DNA from: Porites lobata
Lineage: Eukaryota > Cnidaria > Anthozoa > Scleractinia > Poritidae
Assembly: GCA_942486035.1 (NCBI GenBank)
Contig: CALNXK010000037.1
Location: 3,644,548-3,708,547 of the forward strand
Direction of reading: 5' to 3'
DNA: 64,000 bases
Shown: positions 1-12,689 of the stretch, one piece after another
Layout: each line of letters starts with the position of its first letter
Numbering within the stretch: the first letter of the stretch is position 1
Translations under genes and position numbers: made by a program
Notes under the pieces: model-generated
Seen by the model: the letters and a program-made list of their open reading frames with translations, nothing else
The model's database searches: none
Told to the model about the DNA's origin: nothing

Positions 1-339
1 TGGACAACTAAAAAGCATTAAAAAACACTTTCAAGGTCACTACATTCAAAGTTGAAGAAAATTCAAGGACTTTTCAGGACCACATTCAATTTGCAAGGAT
101 TTTTCAAGACTGTGTGAACCATGGATTACCCTGATGTTACATTTTCTGCACTGGCTTACTTTCAAAAAACAAGGATAACATTCATCAGGTAATCCACACC
201 AGCAGATAGCCTGTACCAAAATATGCCAGGAGGAGAAAATTCCTTATTTCCTGATTCTGAATCGGCTTTAAACTCCACTAGTGTAATCCAGATCTAAGGG
301 ATTGCAACTCTTGTTGTGTTTTGATTATTGATCTTTTAC

Positions 340-3300
340 CTTGAGTGTAGCTTGACACAGTTATTGTAGATGTAGCTGAGGAAGTTGCAGCAATTGTTGC
401 AGTTGGTTGTATCGTTTCCTTAGTGACTAAAACTGGGTCATCAACAGTTGTCTTGGTCCTTGAGCTTGAAACAGGTGTGGTAGACTCAGTTTTTGTGGTT
501 TCAAGCTTTTTGATGGAAGGCGATGGTGTCCAGGTGCTTATAATACTCGTGGCTGCCACTGGAATCATAATGGAAGCTATGAAAAAATGGTTTATTTAAG
601 GATGTTAATAAACATTGAACTGGGTGGGAACTAAAGTAATTCATAAAGATCTCTAACCCTTTTATAACAAATTTTGTATTTCAAAGTCACCATGCTGCTT
701 TTTCATAAAAAATCCTTGACGTTAACCCATTCACCCCTGGACATTTTGCCGAAAAACATTTTTTCAAGCCAATTGAGCGGGTTTTCTGGTCACTGTTGTG
801 CTACTTACCACAAAGCCATTTACAGGTCACACACTTCATGCAAAGTTTGCGCATGCGCAGAAAGCAAAATTTTGAGAGATTTTGGGTTTAAAAGTGACAG
901 CGGTGTTGACTTCTTAAATTACTTTTCACTTTCCCTCCTCCCCTCCAAGGCTGTGCTCTAAGAAAAATTGAAGGCAGCCCGGTGCTCTGAACTTGTGAAA
1001 TCCAGTGTGCCCAGCATATGATTTCTATGAAAAAGCAAAGATTTTCTAGTCGCCCAAGAACAACACTTAGACGCCATGGACCACAGGGCTCTACTAGAGC
1101 ACAGCCCCTTGCCCTCTTTTTTTGCTTTTCTTGCCTCTTTCTTTTTTTGCTGGGCATTTAGTAGGCTTCATTTTGGTGGAAAAAGTTTTTAAGAAAGCTT
1201 TTAGGAACTTACTGTACGATTAGATAAAAGGAAAGGTAGGTGGGTAGTGGAACAATATTTTTAAGGAAATTTTCAGGGCAGTGTTACATGGTTTTTTGCC
1301 TTTTTCTTCAGTGTCCTTGACTGAATTGTGCTCATTCTGGTATGGTTTGAAAGATCTCTTAACTCAGCTCAAGTTAGTGGACAAAGTTGTCTTTGACCTT
1401 TGAAACTAATGATGTCCGAAGCAGTGGAAGGAATGTGGATACGCACAGGCCGTTACAGACGGCTCAGGGGTGAAAGGGTTAACTAACCTCATTATAGACG
1501 GGGAAAAGGGGGGAGGGATGGGAGGGCATTGTGGTTCAACTGGTAGAATATTTGGTAAAAAGAAGTTAAAAATCCAAGATGAAAGTAGTACATCAAAGGT
1601 AACAGAAGGAATACCTCCCTGGGATAAGTAGTCTTCTCAAAGTGCAATAACAACAATAATTTATGCCACAGCACTGTAAAAAGCAGTGCTTACAAACCTT
1701 GATCAACTTTAGCAGGTACTTCTTGTTCTCTGACAGGGCTCTGGGTCATACGTTCATGGTCTTTGTGTACATTGTGCTGTTTTCCATGGTCCTTGAAGTT
1801 ATACTCCCGTGCCATTTGTGCCAACATTTTTCTTTCACCAGCAATCTTTTGTTTAAATTGCTCCCCTTCCAGCTGCTGTTTTCCATGGTCCTTGAAGTTA
1901 TACTCCCGTGCCATTTGTGCCAACATTTTTCTTTCACCAGCAATCTTTTGTTTAAATTGCTCCCCTTCCAGCTAAAAAAAATAAATAAAATTAATCTAGA
2001 CAAAAGTAAAGTGGGAATCGAAAACAAACAGTAGTTTTTTTAAAAAAAAGTTTTCCAACAATAAATGTTTGTACCTTTTGCACAAAGGAGAATGAATAAA
2101 TAAATTATAGTACATTAGCATAGACTTAAATCCTTATACTCCAAGTAACAAGGTAAAGGGTTGTCAAAAAGTTTTTACATAGCAGGCTGATAACGAATAG
2201 TAGGCAGCTTTGGAACTCGCACCAAAAGCACAAGTTCTTGAGGGCTGAGGTATCTAGGGACATTTTGAAATTTAGAGTCTCAGAAATGGTGTTTGCAGGG
2301 GTATTCAAGAGATATTTTCCACCGTGGGCACCACGTTTGTTTCATCAGAATACACGCAAGACTGGGAACAAAACCGTGGAAATGTCCCAGGCATTCCATG
2401 ACATTGCACGGTTTGAATGTTTCTAAACCTGTTTAAATATGCGTTCAACGTAATTCAAAACTGGCAAACGGATGCTTCACAATCTTATTTAATGGTGCTC
2501 ATTTTTTGTTAGCAGTTATAATAATATTGTGGCAGTAGAAAGAGATGAAAGTAGCCAGCTAAGGATGGCTAATAGCAGTTTAAGCTGGCTACCGGCCCTT
2601 ATTGACAGCCCTGACCATGTGCGTCATTTTTTCTTTTATTGTTTTTCTATTATTTTGGGGAAAGGAGAACCCATGGCTTCCCTTTTGGCCCTTGTTTCCT
2701 GTAGTTTCTGCTCTTTTGTGTCTTCTACTACATTACAAATCATTTTAACGAGCTGAAAATGCACAGCGTGCAAAGAAAGAAGTGTCCGATAGCCCGGGGC
2801 TAGTGGATTTTGTTATCGGGCTAGTGAATTCTGTTATTAACTTGCCCGACGGGGAAGTGAACTTTTTTGAGGAATTCAAATTACAGAAGAACTTTGAAAT
2901 CACTCTGCTGATCAAAATGTTTTTGGGGCTAGTTGAAATGATATTTGGGCTAGTAAATGTTAGCTTCAACTTGCCCCAATCGCAAGCTGTAAAAATGACT
3001 TTCTTTGCATCCTGATGCACCTACATAACCTACCTTTGCATCACTTTTTTCTTCTTTAGTTTTCTGCTCTGTCTTTCCACTATCATCCTGTTCCTCACTG
3101 TCTTTCACCTCATGTCTATCCTCCTCACCACTTTGCCTTTTTTCATAAGACATCTTTTCATTTACCAGTTGTTGTTTTTCCATTTCCTTGAACCCCTTCT
3201 CATCCTCCTGTTTCTCCATCAAATCATCTTTCTTGTGTTCCTCCTCATGACGATTCTCATCTGCTTTCATCCGTAGCTCTGATTTCTTTGGTGTCTCCAC

Positions 3301-6300
3301 CTTTACCTGTTGATCTTTTATATCTTTCTGACTTAGTTCTTCATCCATTTTTCTACTTTGTTCCAATTCTGCTATTTGTTTTCTTAATAATTCTATCCTT
3401 AACTGTTTAGCCTCCTCATCCTTGTGCCTTTTTTCTTCTGCCATCTTCTCATTTTCCATTTTTATTTTTTTTCTTTTTGTGAACCTCTCCTTATTCATGT
3501 TGTTTTGAGCATCCTCAACCATCGCTTGCCTGTTGTCACCAGGTTTTTGTTCTTCCGCCTGCATCTCCTGCTGTTCAGCTTTTGATACTTGCTTCTCAGA
3601 TGATACTACTCTTTCCTGCTCATCTTCCTTTTCATTGTACCTCTCCTTATCAGGCGACTTTACACTTTGCTTCAAGTCTTCTTGTTGTTCTCTCTGATCA
3701 CTGGGTTCCTCATCCACACGCTTTGTCTGGTAAGCAACCATTTCTGCTTGTTTAACTACTGTCTTGTGCCTCTGCTGTTGATTATTTTTCTCAGTCTTTA
3801 GTTTTTGCTCATTAGCCATTTTCCTATGCACCTCCTTTTCATCCAGCTGTTTTCTTGGTGGATCTGACCTTAACTCCCTCCCTGTTTCACTTTTGAGTTC
3901 CTGTTCATCAGTCAACTTTTCACGCTGCTTAACTTCTACCTGTTGTTTCTTCAGAGTTTTGTGCTTTTGCTTGTCATCTTTTTCCTCCTTCAGTTTCTGT
4001 GCAGTAGCAGCAAACGCAGCAGCAGCAGCCTTACGCTGCTCATCAATCTTCTCATCCTGGTCTTGAGCCATTTTTACATTCTGAGTTTCTGCTTGTTCTT
4101 TCTCTAACTTCCCTTCTTCAGAAACTAGTTCCTCTTCTTGAAAAGTTTGTTTTGTTCCTTCATCAATCTTGCTTTCCTTACCTTCCTTTTCCACAGGATC
4201 ATCCCCAACTGTTTCATCAATTTCAGCATTGCTTCTTGTGTTTTCTGTCTCCTCTTTGTCATCTTTCTCTGGTATGTCAACCACATTGCCTTCATCTTCA
4301 CTCTCCACTTCTGTTGTTTCATGCTCTTCAACTTTAGGCTTGCCTTTCACTCGCAAATGCTCCAATTCTTCATCTGACAACTCTTTTTGATGAGAGTACT
4401 TCTCCTTTCCATGATTATTATCATCATAATGTTCATTCTGAGTTTGTATATGTTCATTACTATCCTCAGTATTTGGTGTTGATCTTGAATGCAAAGCAGG
4501 AACAGAAGCCACATTGGGCCATATAATTTTCCCTGTATCTTCACTTGTGACTGTCTGTTCATCTGCAGTTGGTCCAGACTTTGAATCCTCTGTGACAGAC
4601 TGACAAATAATAGGCATTCAGTACTGTACTGAAACACATAACATTATTGGCAGGAGTGTTTTGCAGTCATGCAGTACATTCTTGTAATAAAACAGCCACA
4701 GTGTTTAAATTACTTTTTCCCATTTTCTTGATTACCTTATTATTTAAATGCTTTGTATCAAAAAATGTAAAACCATTATTTAACACTACATGTAAACAAA
4801 CAGTGCAATTTCATCTGAACAAAATTTGTTTTTATCACTTTTTATTAGCCTTATTATATTTACTACTTTATTTTTTTATTGAAATGTTCCTTTTTTTAAA
4901 ATTTTATGAATATTATTTTTATCACTTACTGTTGACATAATTATTTTCTTGCATTGTTGTGTTTATTGCATTCTTATCTGTTTTATTTATGCTAAGTTGA
5001 TACTTCTCTACACTTGAAAATGACCTTGGAGACGTCTAAATGTCGTGACTTTTACCACAAAATGCATTTCCAAAGGGATGGGATGTGGTTTAGGGTGGAG
5101 ACCCATAGAGTAAAATATATTTTAAAAAAATTGTTAGAAGCAATGCTTTGTTTGTTTTCACAAAGGCTAATGATGGAAATAAAGCCAGATGAAAATCTGT
5201 ACTATATAAAACGAGGAACTCACAAAAATGAAAGAAACAGTAAATGACCTAAACTACTCAGCTTAAAAGGTGGGTGGGACACATCCGGCAATGAAAAATG
5301 GCAACAAGCTAGGAAAACTGGTACAATACAACCAACCATGTGACTAGTCCCCTTCCCTCCCCTCCCCTCCCCTCCCCTCCCCTCCCACACACACACTAGC
5401 ACCCAAACTCCCAGATGTGTGTGAGAAAAATATTTTCTGCTTCTTTTGTTCCCCAGCCAACGGAAAACAACTCTGAATAAATGCACAAGAATCTCTACTT
5501 ACCGACATATACTTAGAAGAGGCAAACTGTGGCTCTTCATTGATCTTTTTGTCTTCTTCATCTCTGATAGCAACATCTGAAGTCATTTCCCTAGATGAAC
5601 TATCAGACTTGTCCACATTCTCCTCCAAAGATGATGGATGATCATAATTGTCTAATTTGTTCTCTGAAGAGGTGTGCGGTGAAACATCCTCTTTGTTTTT
5701 ATTCTCCTTTCTAAGATTTTTCTCTGAAATTGAGTCCACTGATGGAATATTGATACCATTATCATCTTTATTTCCTTTGTCTGAACTGTCTTCTGATGAT
5801 GGGTGTTTAGACTCAATGTCTTCATTATCTTCTTTTTTATCTCCCTCTTCTTTGTTTTCACTTGAAGAGTGATAGTCCTGATGAATGTTTTTATCATTTC
5901 CTTCCTCTTTGCTGGTGTCTTCTGAGGAAGGGTCAACAGAGGAACTGTCCTCTGAATCAAAATCAGCTTCATCCTCATCCAAAAAGGGAGCTGCTAATTC
6001 TGAAAGAACTTGAGAAAAGATGCCAGGTTCTCCCTTGCTTCCCACAGCTTCTGCTGCAGGGGTCTGTAAAAACAAAGAAACAATAATTATCGTAATTTCG
6101 ATACTGTGTGGTTAGTCTTTTATACAGATGATCTACAAACAGCTACAGAAGAGTTTTCTAAAGGTAGGTTGACCCCTTTTAATTAATTATTTAATTTGAT
6201 TATCTATACTAAACACCCCCTTAAAGAGGAAACAAGGCCAGTGATAATGGTAACAGAAGATTTTGAATTGATTTTTTTCAATAATCTAATTAACTACACT

Positions 6301-9300
6301 GAACTTTGTTGTTGACTGGGACTTTTAGCTAGATTTTAAAGTCACTTTCCATACTTGCTTGTCCAAAAGGCAAGCACCAAGCAAGACATGAATTGTGTGG
6401 TTCCAGAAAATATCCATACCACCCCCAACAGAAGGGATCGGGTTTTCCAGGGGGGAGGGGGGGTCAATTTGCCTAATTTTCTAGTGGGGGTGCTCCAAAG
6501 GGAAATATTTCCAGAGGGTTCTTGTGACGCATAAGAGGGTAACAAAGAAAAAACACAAAAATTTACCACAACAATTTATTTGCGAAGGATAAGGAGTAAT
6601 GAACATAGCAAAGACATTTTGTCAGTCCCTTGGAATGACCTCTCACGCGAAACGTTCCTTAAAGGTTTGGCATTTTCAAATGGATAGCTGTTCGAATGCA
6701 TTTGCCAATTTGGCATTCGTTTGAACTGCTCGGGCTATCCGTTCCAAAAAAAGAATGTCATCCGTTCGAATGGCTTGAGCTACATATATCTTTTCACAGA
6801 AAATGTCATCTGTTTGAACGGCTTGTGCTATCTATTCGAACGGCTTGGGCTATCCGTTTGAAAAAAAATTGTCATCTGTTCGAACACCTTGGGCTACCCA
6901 TTTGAAAAAAAATTGTTATCCGTTCAAACAGCTATGGCTATCCGTTTGAAAACAAAATTGTCGACCATTTATGCCACTGAAGCTATCTGTTCAAGAAAAA
7001 TTTCACCCGAGTTTCCATCCTAAAACAATTTCGTCACTATTTCGCGTCGAACGATCTGTTATTCTTGAGTGGTCACGCTACGAAGGTTGTTTACAAACAC
7101 ATCATGAATACTATCACGGATCTCTGCTCCTTTGTAACCATCTTCGCTTTCATACCATCATTTAATTATCGACAGTATCGATGTACGTTTTATTCAATAC
7201 TTAAGGGTTTTCTTCAACAAGTTTCCCGAAAATAATATTTTCTATCTTTTACTCTTTTGTAGTTTATGAGCCAGCGGAACAAAACTTTCATATTCCTTGC
7301 ATGTCGAGAACACAAACACGCAAAAAATTCCTTTTAATTGGTTACATTCCTTCTTCACTTGACTGTTTCTCTACCACAAAGAAGTTACAAAGAGTCTTTT
7401 CTAGCACATTGCACTTTGCGTGACAATTTTCTTGCAAATGAAATTGGTGACGTGCAATTTTACTGCAAACTCAAACACCGTACGCAAATTTGGTAGAACA
7501 AAATTCAATACTCACACACTGTCTTATTGCGCGACAAGGTCGTGATCTCTTTGTTTAGAAAAGTACAGGCTAAGAACTTGTTCAACAATTTCTTCATGAC
7601 TTGAGCACATAAGGAATTCACTTATCAGTTGTAGAATTCAACAGAATATAAATGAAACCCACAAAATTTGTTCTTGACTTGAGCACAAAAGGAGTTCACA
7701 TAAGGAATTCGCTTATCTGTTATAGATTTTAACAGAACAAAACTACTCATTTGTTCACTTCAATAAGAGATAGCAGTAATTCCAGGGGGTGTGTGAAAAT
7801 TTCGGAAATTCCTGAGGGGAGGGGGGTCATATGGCAAATCCCTTCTGTGGGGGTGGTATAGATATTTTCTGGAACCACACATTCACTGACCCTTGGCAAG
7901 CAGAGGCCCAGTCCAAAACAATGATTTACAACATAGATTAAATGATTATTGGCCAACCATTACTTACCTTGCGGCAAAAATTAAGAAAACAAAAGGAATA
8001 TTTTGTCCAGATTGCTTGGATGAACTTCATCAGCTTGATGAAGTCTGAGTGATTCAGATGAAATATTCCTTACGTTTTCTTAATTTTTGCTCTGAGTTTT
8101 GGAATTTTCTACACATTACTTACCTGACTTTCCTCACTTTCTTTCTCTACATCTTGACTGTCGTCATCATTTACCTCTACTGAATCTGGTGGCACAACAT
8201 TAAATTTTAAGGTTAAATGTAGAGTGAGTTTGAAGTGCAATGGTACATTGAACATTTTTTGCATATTTTCCTGTGATAGTAATTTAACAACAACTGGAGG
8301 GCTCATCTCATTTCAGAATTAAGTTAAATTTATTTTAAAGACCAGCCGTATGCATACCAGTCAGGGATGGAGGTCTTTTGGGGGTATGCAGTTTAGACTG
8401 AAGCAACTTGGTTTATGAACAGCCTGTGTTTGGTGACTGAAAATACTTGAGAGTTAGAAGGATGTTAAAGGTTGACAGTTTGTTTACCTAGCCTGTTCCA
8501 AGTTCAAGATAGAAGGGAAAGATAATTGAGAAAAGTTGCACAAAAACTGCATGAGGGCTGGCGAGAGATGGAACCTGTATAAAGTATTGTTTTCAATAAG
8601 TCATTCCAGTATACTAGCTCCTGGTATACCCTATGGCCGGTCAGTTGTGACAGTTAACTTCATCTCTTACATCACCCATTTGACTTTGCACACACAGAGT
8701 TTAACAAACATGTTGAGCATGTGAAATCCTCCTACACCACACCTTTTGATGTTTTAACATTTGACATTCTGACATCAGAGACAGTTTTTCAGGAAGTGGA
8801 AAGGATAGTGGATGGATTGATGTATTTAAAAAGATTCTTACAGGCTCTCCCTTTCTTTCTTCCCACCATTTCTCACTCATTCGCTATTTCACTGCTCGCC
8901 CACTTTTTTGCTTATCTGCACTGACCGAGAGGCTGACACAGGCTAGCCCTTAACTTATGCAGCAAATTAACAGGAACTCAACTCAAATAATTAGAAACAA
9001 ATAATTAAAATAAATTAGAAAACAACAGGATTAAAAACCCCAACTGGAAGGAGGCAACTGGTTGGCTATTAACAAGCACGGCTAAGGATTCAACCTCAAG
9101 ACAACCAAGAACAAATCCAGCAAGTGGCCAGAGCAGGGATTAAACCAAAGACCGCCAGATTGCAAGTCTAATACCCTGACCACTAAGTCGTGCTGCCTCC
9201 TGAAAGTTTACTTCTTAGAACATGAAACCTAAACTAATGCAATATTTTTTTAGAATTTTGTTAGTTTTAGAAAGTGAGAAAGGTGAAATATCTAGTTGCT

Positions 9301-10305
9301 CAGCAGCTCAGTGGCTCATCAACTCCAACTGGGGAATTACCAAGCCACTCGAGTAGACAAGTCTTGTTACTTGACTGGCCAGGTACTAAGCTATATAAAG
9401 TACTAACTTCTAAATAACTTCTAAAAAGTTGCCCTTTAACATTCGCTTAACTTGGTCTTGTTTCAATAATAAGCATACAAACGTTTGCACAAATAAACCA
9501 ATGTAATTAACGAGAAATCACTCATAGGTGAATCTTTTGTTTTCTGTGTCACAAGACTCAATCCTCTCAACTCTCGTTAACTTGTTCTCAGCTCTTGATT
9601 CTTAATTTGCGCAGAAATCGAGAATTGAGTCGAGAATAGTGACTCACAACGCGCAGACTGTCAAATTACTTTTGAATGGTACTGAAGTGCTGCATGCATG
9701 CAAAAAACACTTCAATAAGACTCCAATTTGTTTCAATTCAATTTCTTTGTCTTCCTTTGACTTGGCTTTATTTACAGGCATTTCGTTTGTTGAAGTGAAG
9801 AAATGAGCAACTCCGCGGAAAAGTAAATACAAAAGTACTAACTCCAGCTAAAAGGACTAAAGTATGCACCGCTTACCACTTTAGCCTTGTAAAGAACAAG
9901 TGATCGCGAGAACAATTTTTGCGCGCAGAGTCAAATTGGTGATCATATGTATCCAGAATCTGTTGTCCAATACAGAAACTTGGGAAAAGCCTACTTCTAC
10001 ATTTTCCCCTTTAAAAGAAAATATGTTGAAGAAGGAAAAAATTCTTACGCGTTTTTTTGCCGCTACAAAAATTAACATCTATCTTTTTCACTGAAACACA
10101 CATGTCCAGTCCATTGGCGCGCGGCTCACGACCCAGCAGCAAAAATGCATTTTTTTCTCCGAGAGGAAAAATTGCCCGAAAAAATTTTTATCATGAAAAC
10201 ACGGTAAGATAGCTTACCTTCGGAATTTGGTTCTTCAACTGACGATACCGGTCGAAAACTAATAAAAAGTACTACTATTATTAGCTTCAACAACTTGTCC
10301 GCCAT
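340..10305 (-). CDS. Secreted acidic Glu/Lys-rich protein, six exons seen, 3' end outside window
   Basis: I do not recognise this gene. Exons, each bounded by GT-AG and joining in phase, are 10305-10218, 8185-8124, 6063-5503, 4599-3034, 1971-1698 and 576-340, giving about 929 residues before the edge. The ATG at 10305 opens a signal peptide: MADK, then a hydrophobic core (LLKLIIVVLLISF) and likely cleavage after VSS. Exons 2-3 are rich in Asp, Glu and Ser with many SSED/SSEN patches, possible secretory casein-kinase (Fam20C-type) sites. Exon 4 (522 residues) is almost wholly Glu, Lys, Gln and Arg, as in a coiled coil or single alpha helix. Exon 5 holds a perfect 33-residue tandem duplication. 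Exon 6 is Ser/Thr/Pro-rich and mucin-like. The product should enter the secretory pathway. A matrix protein or a SUCO-like ER protein are both possible; the deciding C-terminus lies left of position 340. Confidence 0.78.
1775..1972 (-). repeat. Perfect 99-bp tandem duplication inside a coding exon
   Basis: Two head-to-tail copies with a period of 99 bp (start of copy 1 at 1775, copy 2 at 1874) encode the same 33-residue block, which begins LEGEQFKQ and ends HGKQ. I saw no base difference between copies. 99 bp is 33 codons, so the frame is kept. Identity at synonymous sites points to a recent duplication or to gene conversion. Confidence 0.9.
2762..3015. repeat. Repeat-like stretch with internal GGGCTAGT units, intronic
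   Basis: This stretch sits in the intron just after the 4599-3034 exon. It contains GGGCTAGTG/GGGCTAGTT units at 2810, 2819, 2930 and 2950 with TTGCCC counterparts, and is open in both directions over about 75 codons with no domain. I take it to be a dispersed repeat fragment, not an exon. Confidence 0.35.
5347..5397. repeat. (CCCCT)n and (CA)n microsatellite
   Basis: Simple sequence repeat in the intron between the 6063-5503 and 4599-3034 exons: about seven CCCCT units followed by a short CA run. Confidence 0.85.
6393..6520. mobile_element. MITE-like repeat, TGTGGTTCCAGAAAATAT family, copy 1
   Basis: Begins with TGTGGTTCCAGAAAATATCC followed by a C-rich ACCACCCCC stretch. A second copy in opposite orientation lies at about 7780-7883. 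They are either two insertions of one short family or the two ends of a roughly 1.5-kb element; I cannot decide from one window. Confidence 0.5.
6690..6962. repeat. Degenerate minisatellite, about 40-45 bp units
   Basis: At least five imperfect tandem copies of a unit built on ATCYGTTCGAACGGCTTGGG, CTATCCGTTTG and an A-run followed by TTGTC. It is intronic to the secreted acidic protein gene. The short plus-strand reading frame through it follows from the repeat period. Confidence 0.75.
7780..7883. mobile_element. MITE-like repeat, TGTGGTTCCAGAAAATAT family, copy 2 (inverted)
   Basis: The right end, read on the minus strand, starts TGTGGTTCCAGAAAATATCT and continues ACCACCCCCACAGAAGGGA, matching copy 1 at 6393. 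Confidence 0.5.
7974..8090. mobile_element. MITE with about 30-bp terminal inverted repeats
   Basis: The left end GCAAAAATTAAGAAAAC and the following AAGGAATATTT are mirrored at the right end (AAATATTCCTT, then GTTTTCTTAATTTTTGC). The element is 117 bp with no coding capacity and lies about 33 bp from the splice donor of the 8185-8124 exon. Confidence 0.7.
8945..9200 (-). mobile_element. tRNA-derived SINE
   Basis: On the minus strand the element opens with a tRNA-like head: CTTAGTGGTCAGGGTATTAG (A-box region), an anticodon-like loop CTTGCAA and GGTTTAATCCCTGCTC (degenerate B box). An unrelated body and an AT-rich tail ending in AATTATTTGTTTCTAATTATT follow. The anticodon arm resembles tRNA-Ala(TGC). 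It lies in intron 1 of the acidic protein gene. Confidence 0.65.
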
Positions 10306-10814
10306 CTTTGAAGCAGCATTTTTCCAATCTGCGCGTGCTCACCATTGTTACGCAGCTGACGTGTCGGTTTTCGAGAAATTTAAGTAGGGAGGGGTGAGCA
10401 CAAATTCTAGCTCGACATGAATTCTAAGGTGAGAAAATTCGTAGGATCCAGGATCTAACGGGGTTATGGTCAGGGAATTCACACGTGGTGATTAAAGTAG
10501 AAAAGAAATTGATCAAAATAATGGTTTAAAACTGAAGGAAGATGCCTGATTAATTCCTTACCCCTTCCCACTGCGCAAAGAATTATTTATCATGATGCCA
10601 TGGAAACCCAACTGGTGTTCGGTATGAATGCTGCGGCAATTCCCCCTCCCCCCCACCCCTATACATTTTACAGTTGAACTCTTTATTAACGACAACCCTC
10701 GGGTAAGACTAGAGGCTACTGGCAACTTTCACACAAGAGACAGCTCTAACATTGAACAAAAGTTTAAATAGAATATAGACATTTTCACTGTTTTTTTTTC
10801 TTTCAACTTTTGAC

Positions 10815-10958
10815 ATGGACAAGTTCAGGAAAATCCATCGACACCGCTTAAAAGAACGCCTTGAAATTAGTAAAACTGCTAAGTTTGAAAGTGATTTGTT
10901 GAAAGCTAATGAAGATGCAGCTCCTCAAAGTCGGGAAATTTTACAGTCGTTTGTATAG
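10815..10958 (+). pseudogene. 47-codon reading frame ended by a transposon insertion
   Basis: The ATG at 10815 opens MDKFRKIHRHRLKERLEI and continues with a charged, helical composition; the stop TAG at 10956 is the first three bases of the inserted element at 10956-11607. The target duplication starts at 10947, inside the frame. The frame may be the 5' piece of an older gene or repeat. No family was recognised. Confidence 0.35.
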
Positions 10959-11616
10959 ATTACGAGCAGTCTCTCTTTTTTATATTCTAATTCGCTACCC
11001 CGCTCAAACGAATATAAAATATTTATCATGTAACAAGCAACCTCAATTGGGGTGTGTCAACACGAGCCGTGAGCGACCCTCTTTATTATGCCCTCATCAA
11101 CAAAATGGATGAAAATAATACAACAAACAGAATGAAAACTCGGAAATGTAAAAAATTACAGCAAGAAAAACAACCCTACAAAATGATCGAAACTATGCTC
11201 GCATGACAATGATTCAGTAAACATACAAAACGTGCTAAACCTTTCATATAGCAGCATGCAAAAAACTACGTCTAAGAGAAACCCCTGGTCAATGGGTATT
11301 TAATTTTGAGGGCGTAGGGACGGTCGTAAGACGCGAATGAATATAAATGAGAACAACTCAAATATATATAGCATACCGCTAATGAAGCAACAGAACAGCA
11401 TACCATGTAACACCCCAAAGAAAAGGTTACATAACCCATGATAAATACATTTCTGTAGTCCGTCGCGCAAAACGCGAGACACGCAAATGGCCACGCGCGT
11501 GACTGATGGCGCGAGACGGGAGAGGCGCTTCTCGCAGCTTTGCCGCTCCCGCGCGCGTGCATTGCTCTCACTAAATCTGAAGAAAAAGAGGGACTGCTCG
11601 CAGTCTATCGTTTGTA
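10947..11616. mobile_element. Non-autonomous Mutator-like element, 652 bp, with 9-bp target duplication
   Basis: Terminal repeats run TAGATTACGAGCAGTCTCTC (10956) and, at the right end on the minus strand, TAGACTGCGAGCAGTCCCTC (11607). The 9-bp TCGTTTGTA occurs at 10947-10955 and again at 11608-11616. The interior has no transposase. A 9-bp duplication is typical of Mutator-like transposons. Related ends occur at 25613, 41974 and 54625. Confidence 0.8.
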
Positions 11617-11862
11617 TGATGGGTTGGGGGACACAAACTTGCCCCCCACCCCATCATACAACAGTAGCCGGGGGGGTCCCGTGACCCCCCCTTGGTAGGC
11701 CTTCTTTTGAGCAACCTACAATATTCCGGCGGTAAAAACGCCATGACAATATCTTGGCCGTAAAAGCCATTGTTGAAAAGCCCACTTTTTAAAAATTTGT
11801 TTTGTTGTAAAGTATTTTCGTCAACAGCTTTTGTCCTTAGTTAATATGGGCCTTTAATTCAT

Positions 11863-12084
11863 GCCGCGATCCCGGGGGGGTACTTTAGGAATTTCTGGGT
11901 GGGGATGTGCCGCTGGGACCCTGGAACCCTTAACCTATACCAGAGCTAGTTCAGCTGAATTTTGCTACCCTATACTAGAGTAAACTCCCCAAATCCCCCT
12001 ATCCTAGAGTAGCTGTTTACCTAGTCTAGATAAAATCTTCAACCAAATGATCAGTTTCCTGAAAAATGATACCCTATTCTAGAC

Positions 12085-12120
<36 letters not shown>

Positions 12121-12210
12121 CCTAGAGTAAACTGCTTGAAAACCATACCCTTCACAGCGGCACATACCTATATAGCCCATATATGGGAGTACCCCCCCCC
12201 GGGCCGCGAT
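11863..12210. mobile_element. MITE with CCCGGGGGGGTACT ends, copy 1
   Basis: The ends are CCCGGGGGGGTACTTTAGG (11871) and AGTACCCCCCCCCGGG (to 12203). CCGCGAT flanks both sides, a 7-8 bp target duplication. The interior repeats CCTATMCTAGAGTA-type motifs. The first 90 bases are closely matched by a second copy at about 19790. Confidence 0.75.
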
Positions 12211-12689
12211 AATACGACTGAGCAATCGGCTCCTGGACTGAGCCCGCTGATACACGAGGGAGAGCGGTATAAACCATATATATAATTGGCGATCCCCGGA
12301 TGGTGATCTGGTGAGTAGCCTCTGTGACCCCCGCTTTGAAAAATCCTGGCTACGCCCCTGTACAAACGTCTGTAAATTTTCGCAGATTCGCAGAGCTAAA
12401 TATCATTCCATTAAAAAAATAAAAGTCTTTTACGGGTCGTTTATCAACCTGAATTTTGTGAAACAGTGAACTTTCATAATCCGTAGCTAATATTCACAAA
12501 CAAATGTTTTTGATAAAATCCTTTCGCTCTTATGTAATTGAGTCATTGATCTCTAAACAAAAGCATGGCAAAGCATTTCAATACATGCGTGACATCGGTT
12601 AAAGGACTGTCACGCAACTTCTGTTGCAAAGCAATCTCAATCCCAGGTCTTGCGCTTCTGTTTCCTTGATTGGTCGCAAAGCGAAACAA

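Noticed and set aside
2782..3015. Plus-strand 77-codon frame as a gene
   Set aside because: Open in both orientations, internally repetitive, no domain, and it lies in an intron of a well-supported minus-strand gene.
5220..5486. Minus-strand 88-codon frame
   Set aside because: It is produced by the CCCCT microsatellite and intron sequence.
6690..6962. CRISPR-like array
   Set aside because: Units are degenerate tandem copies without unique spacers, in a eukaryotic intron.
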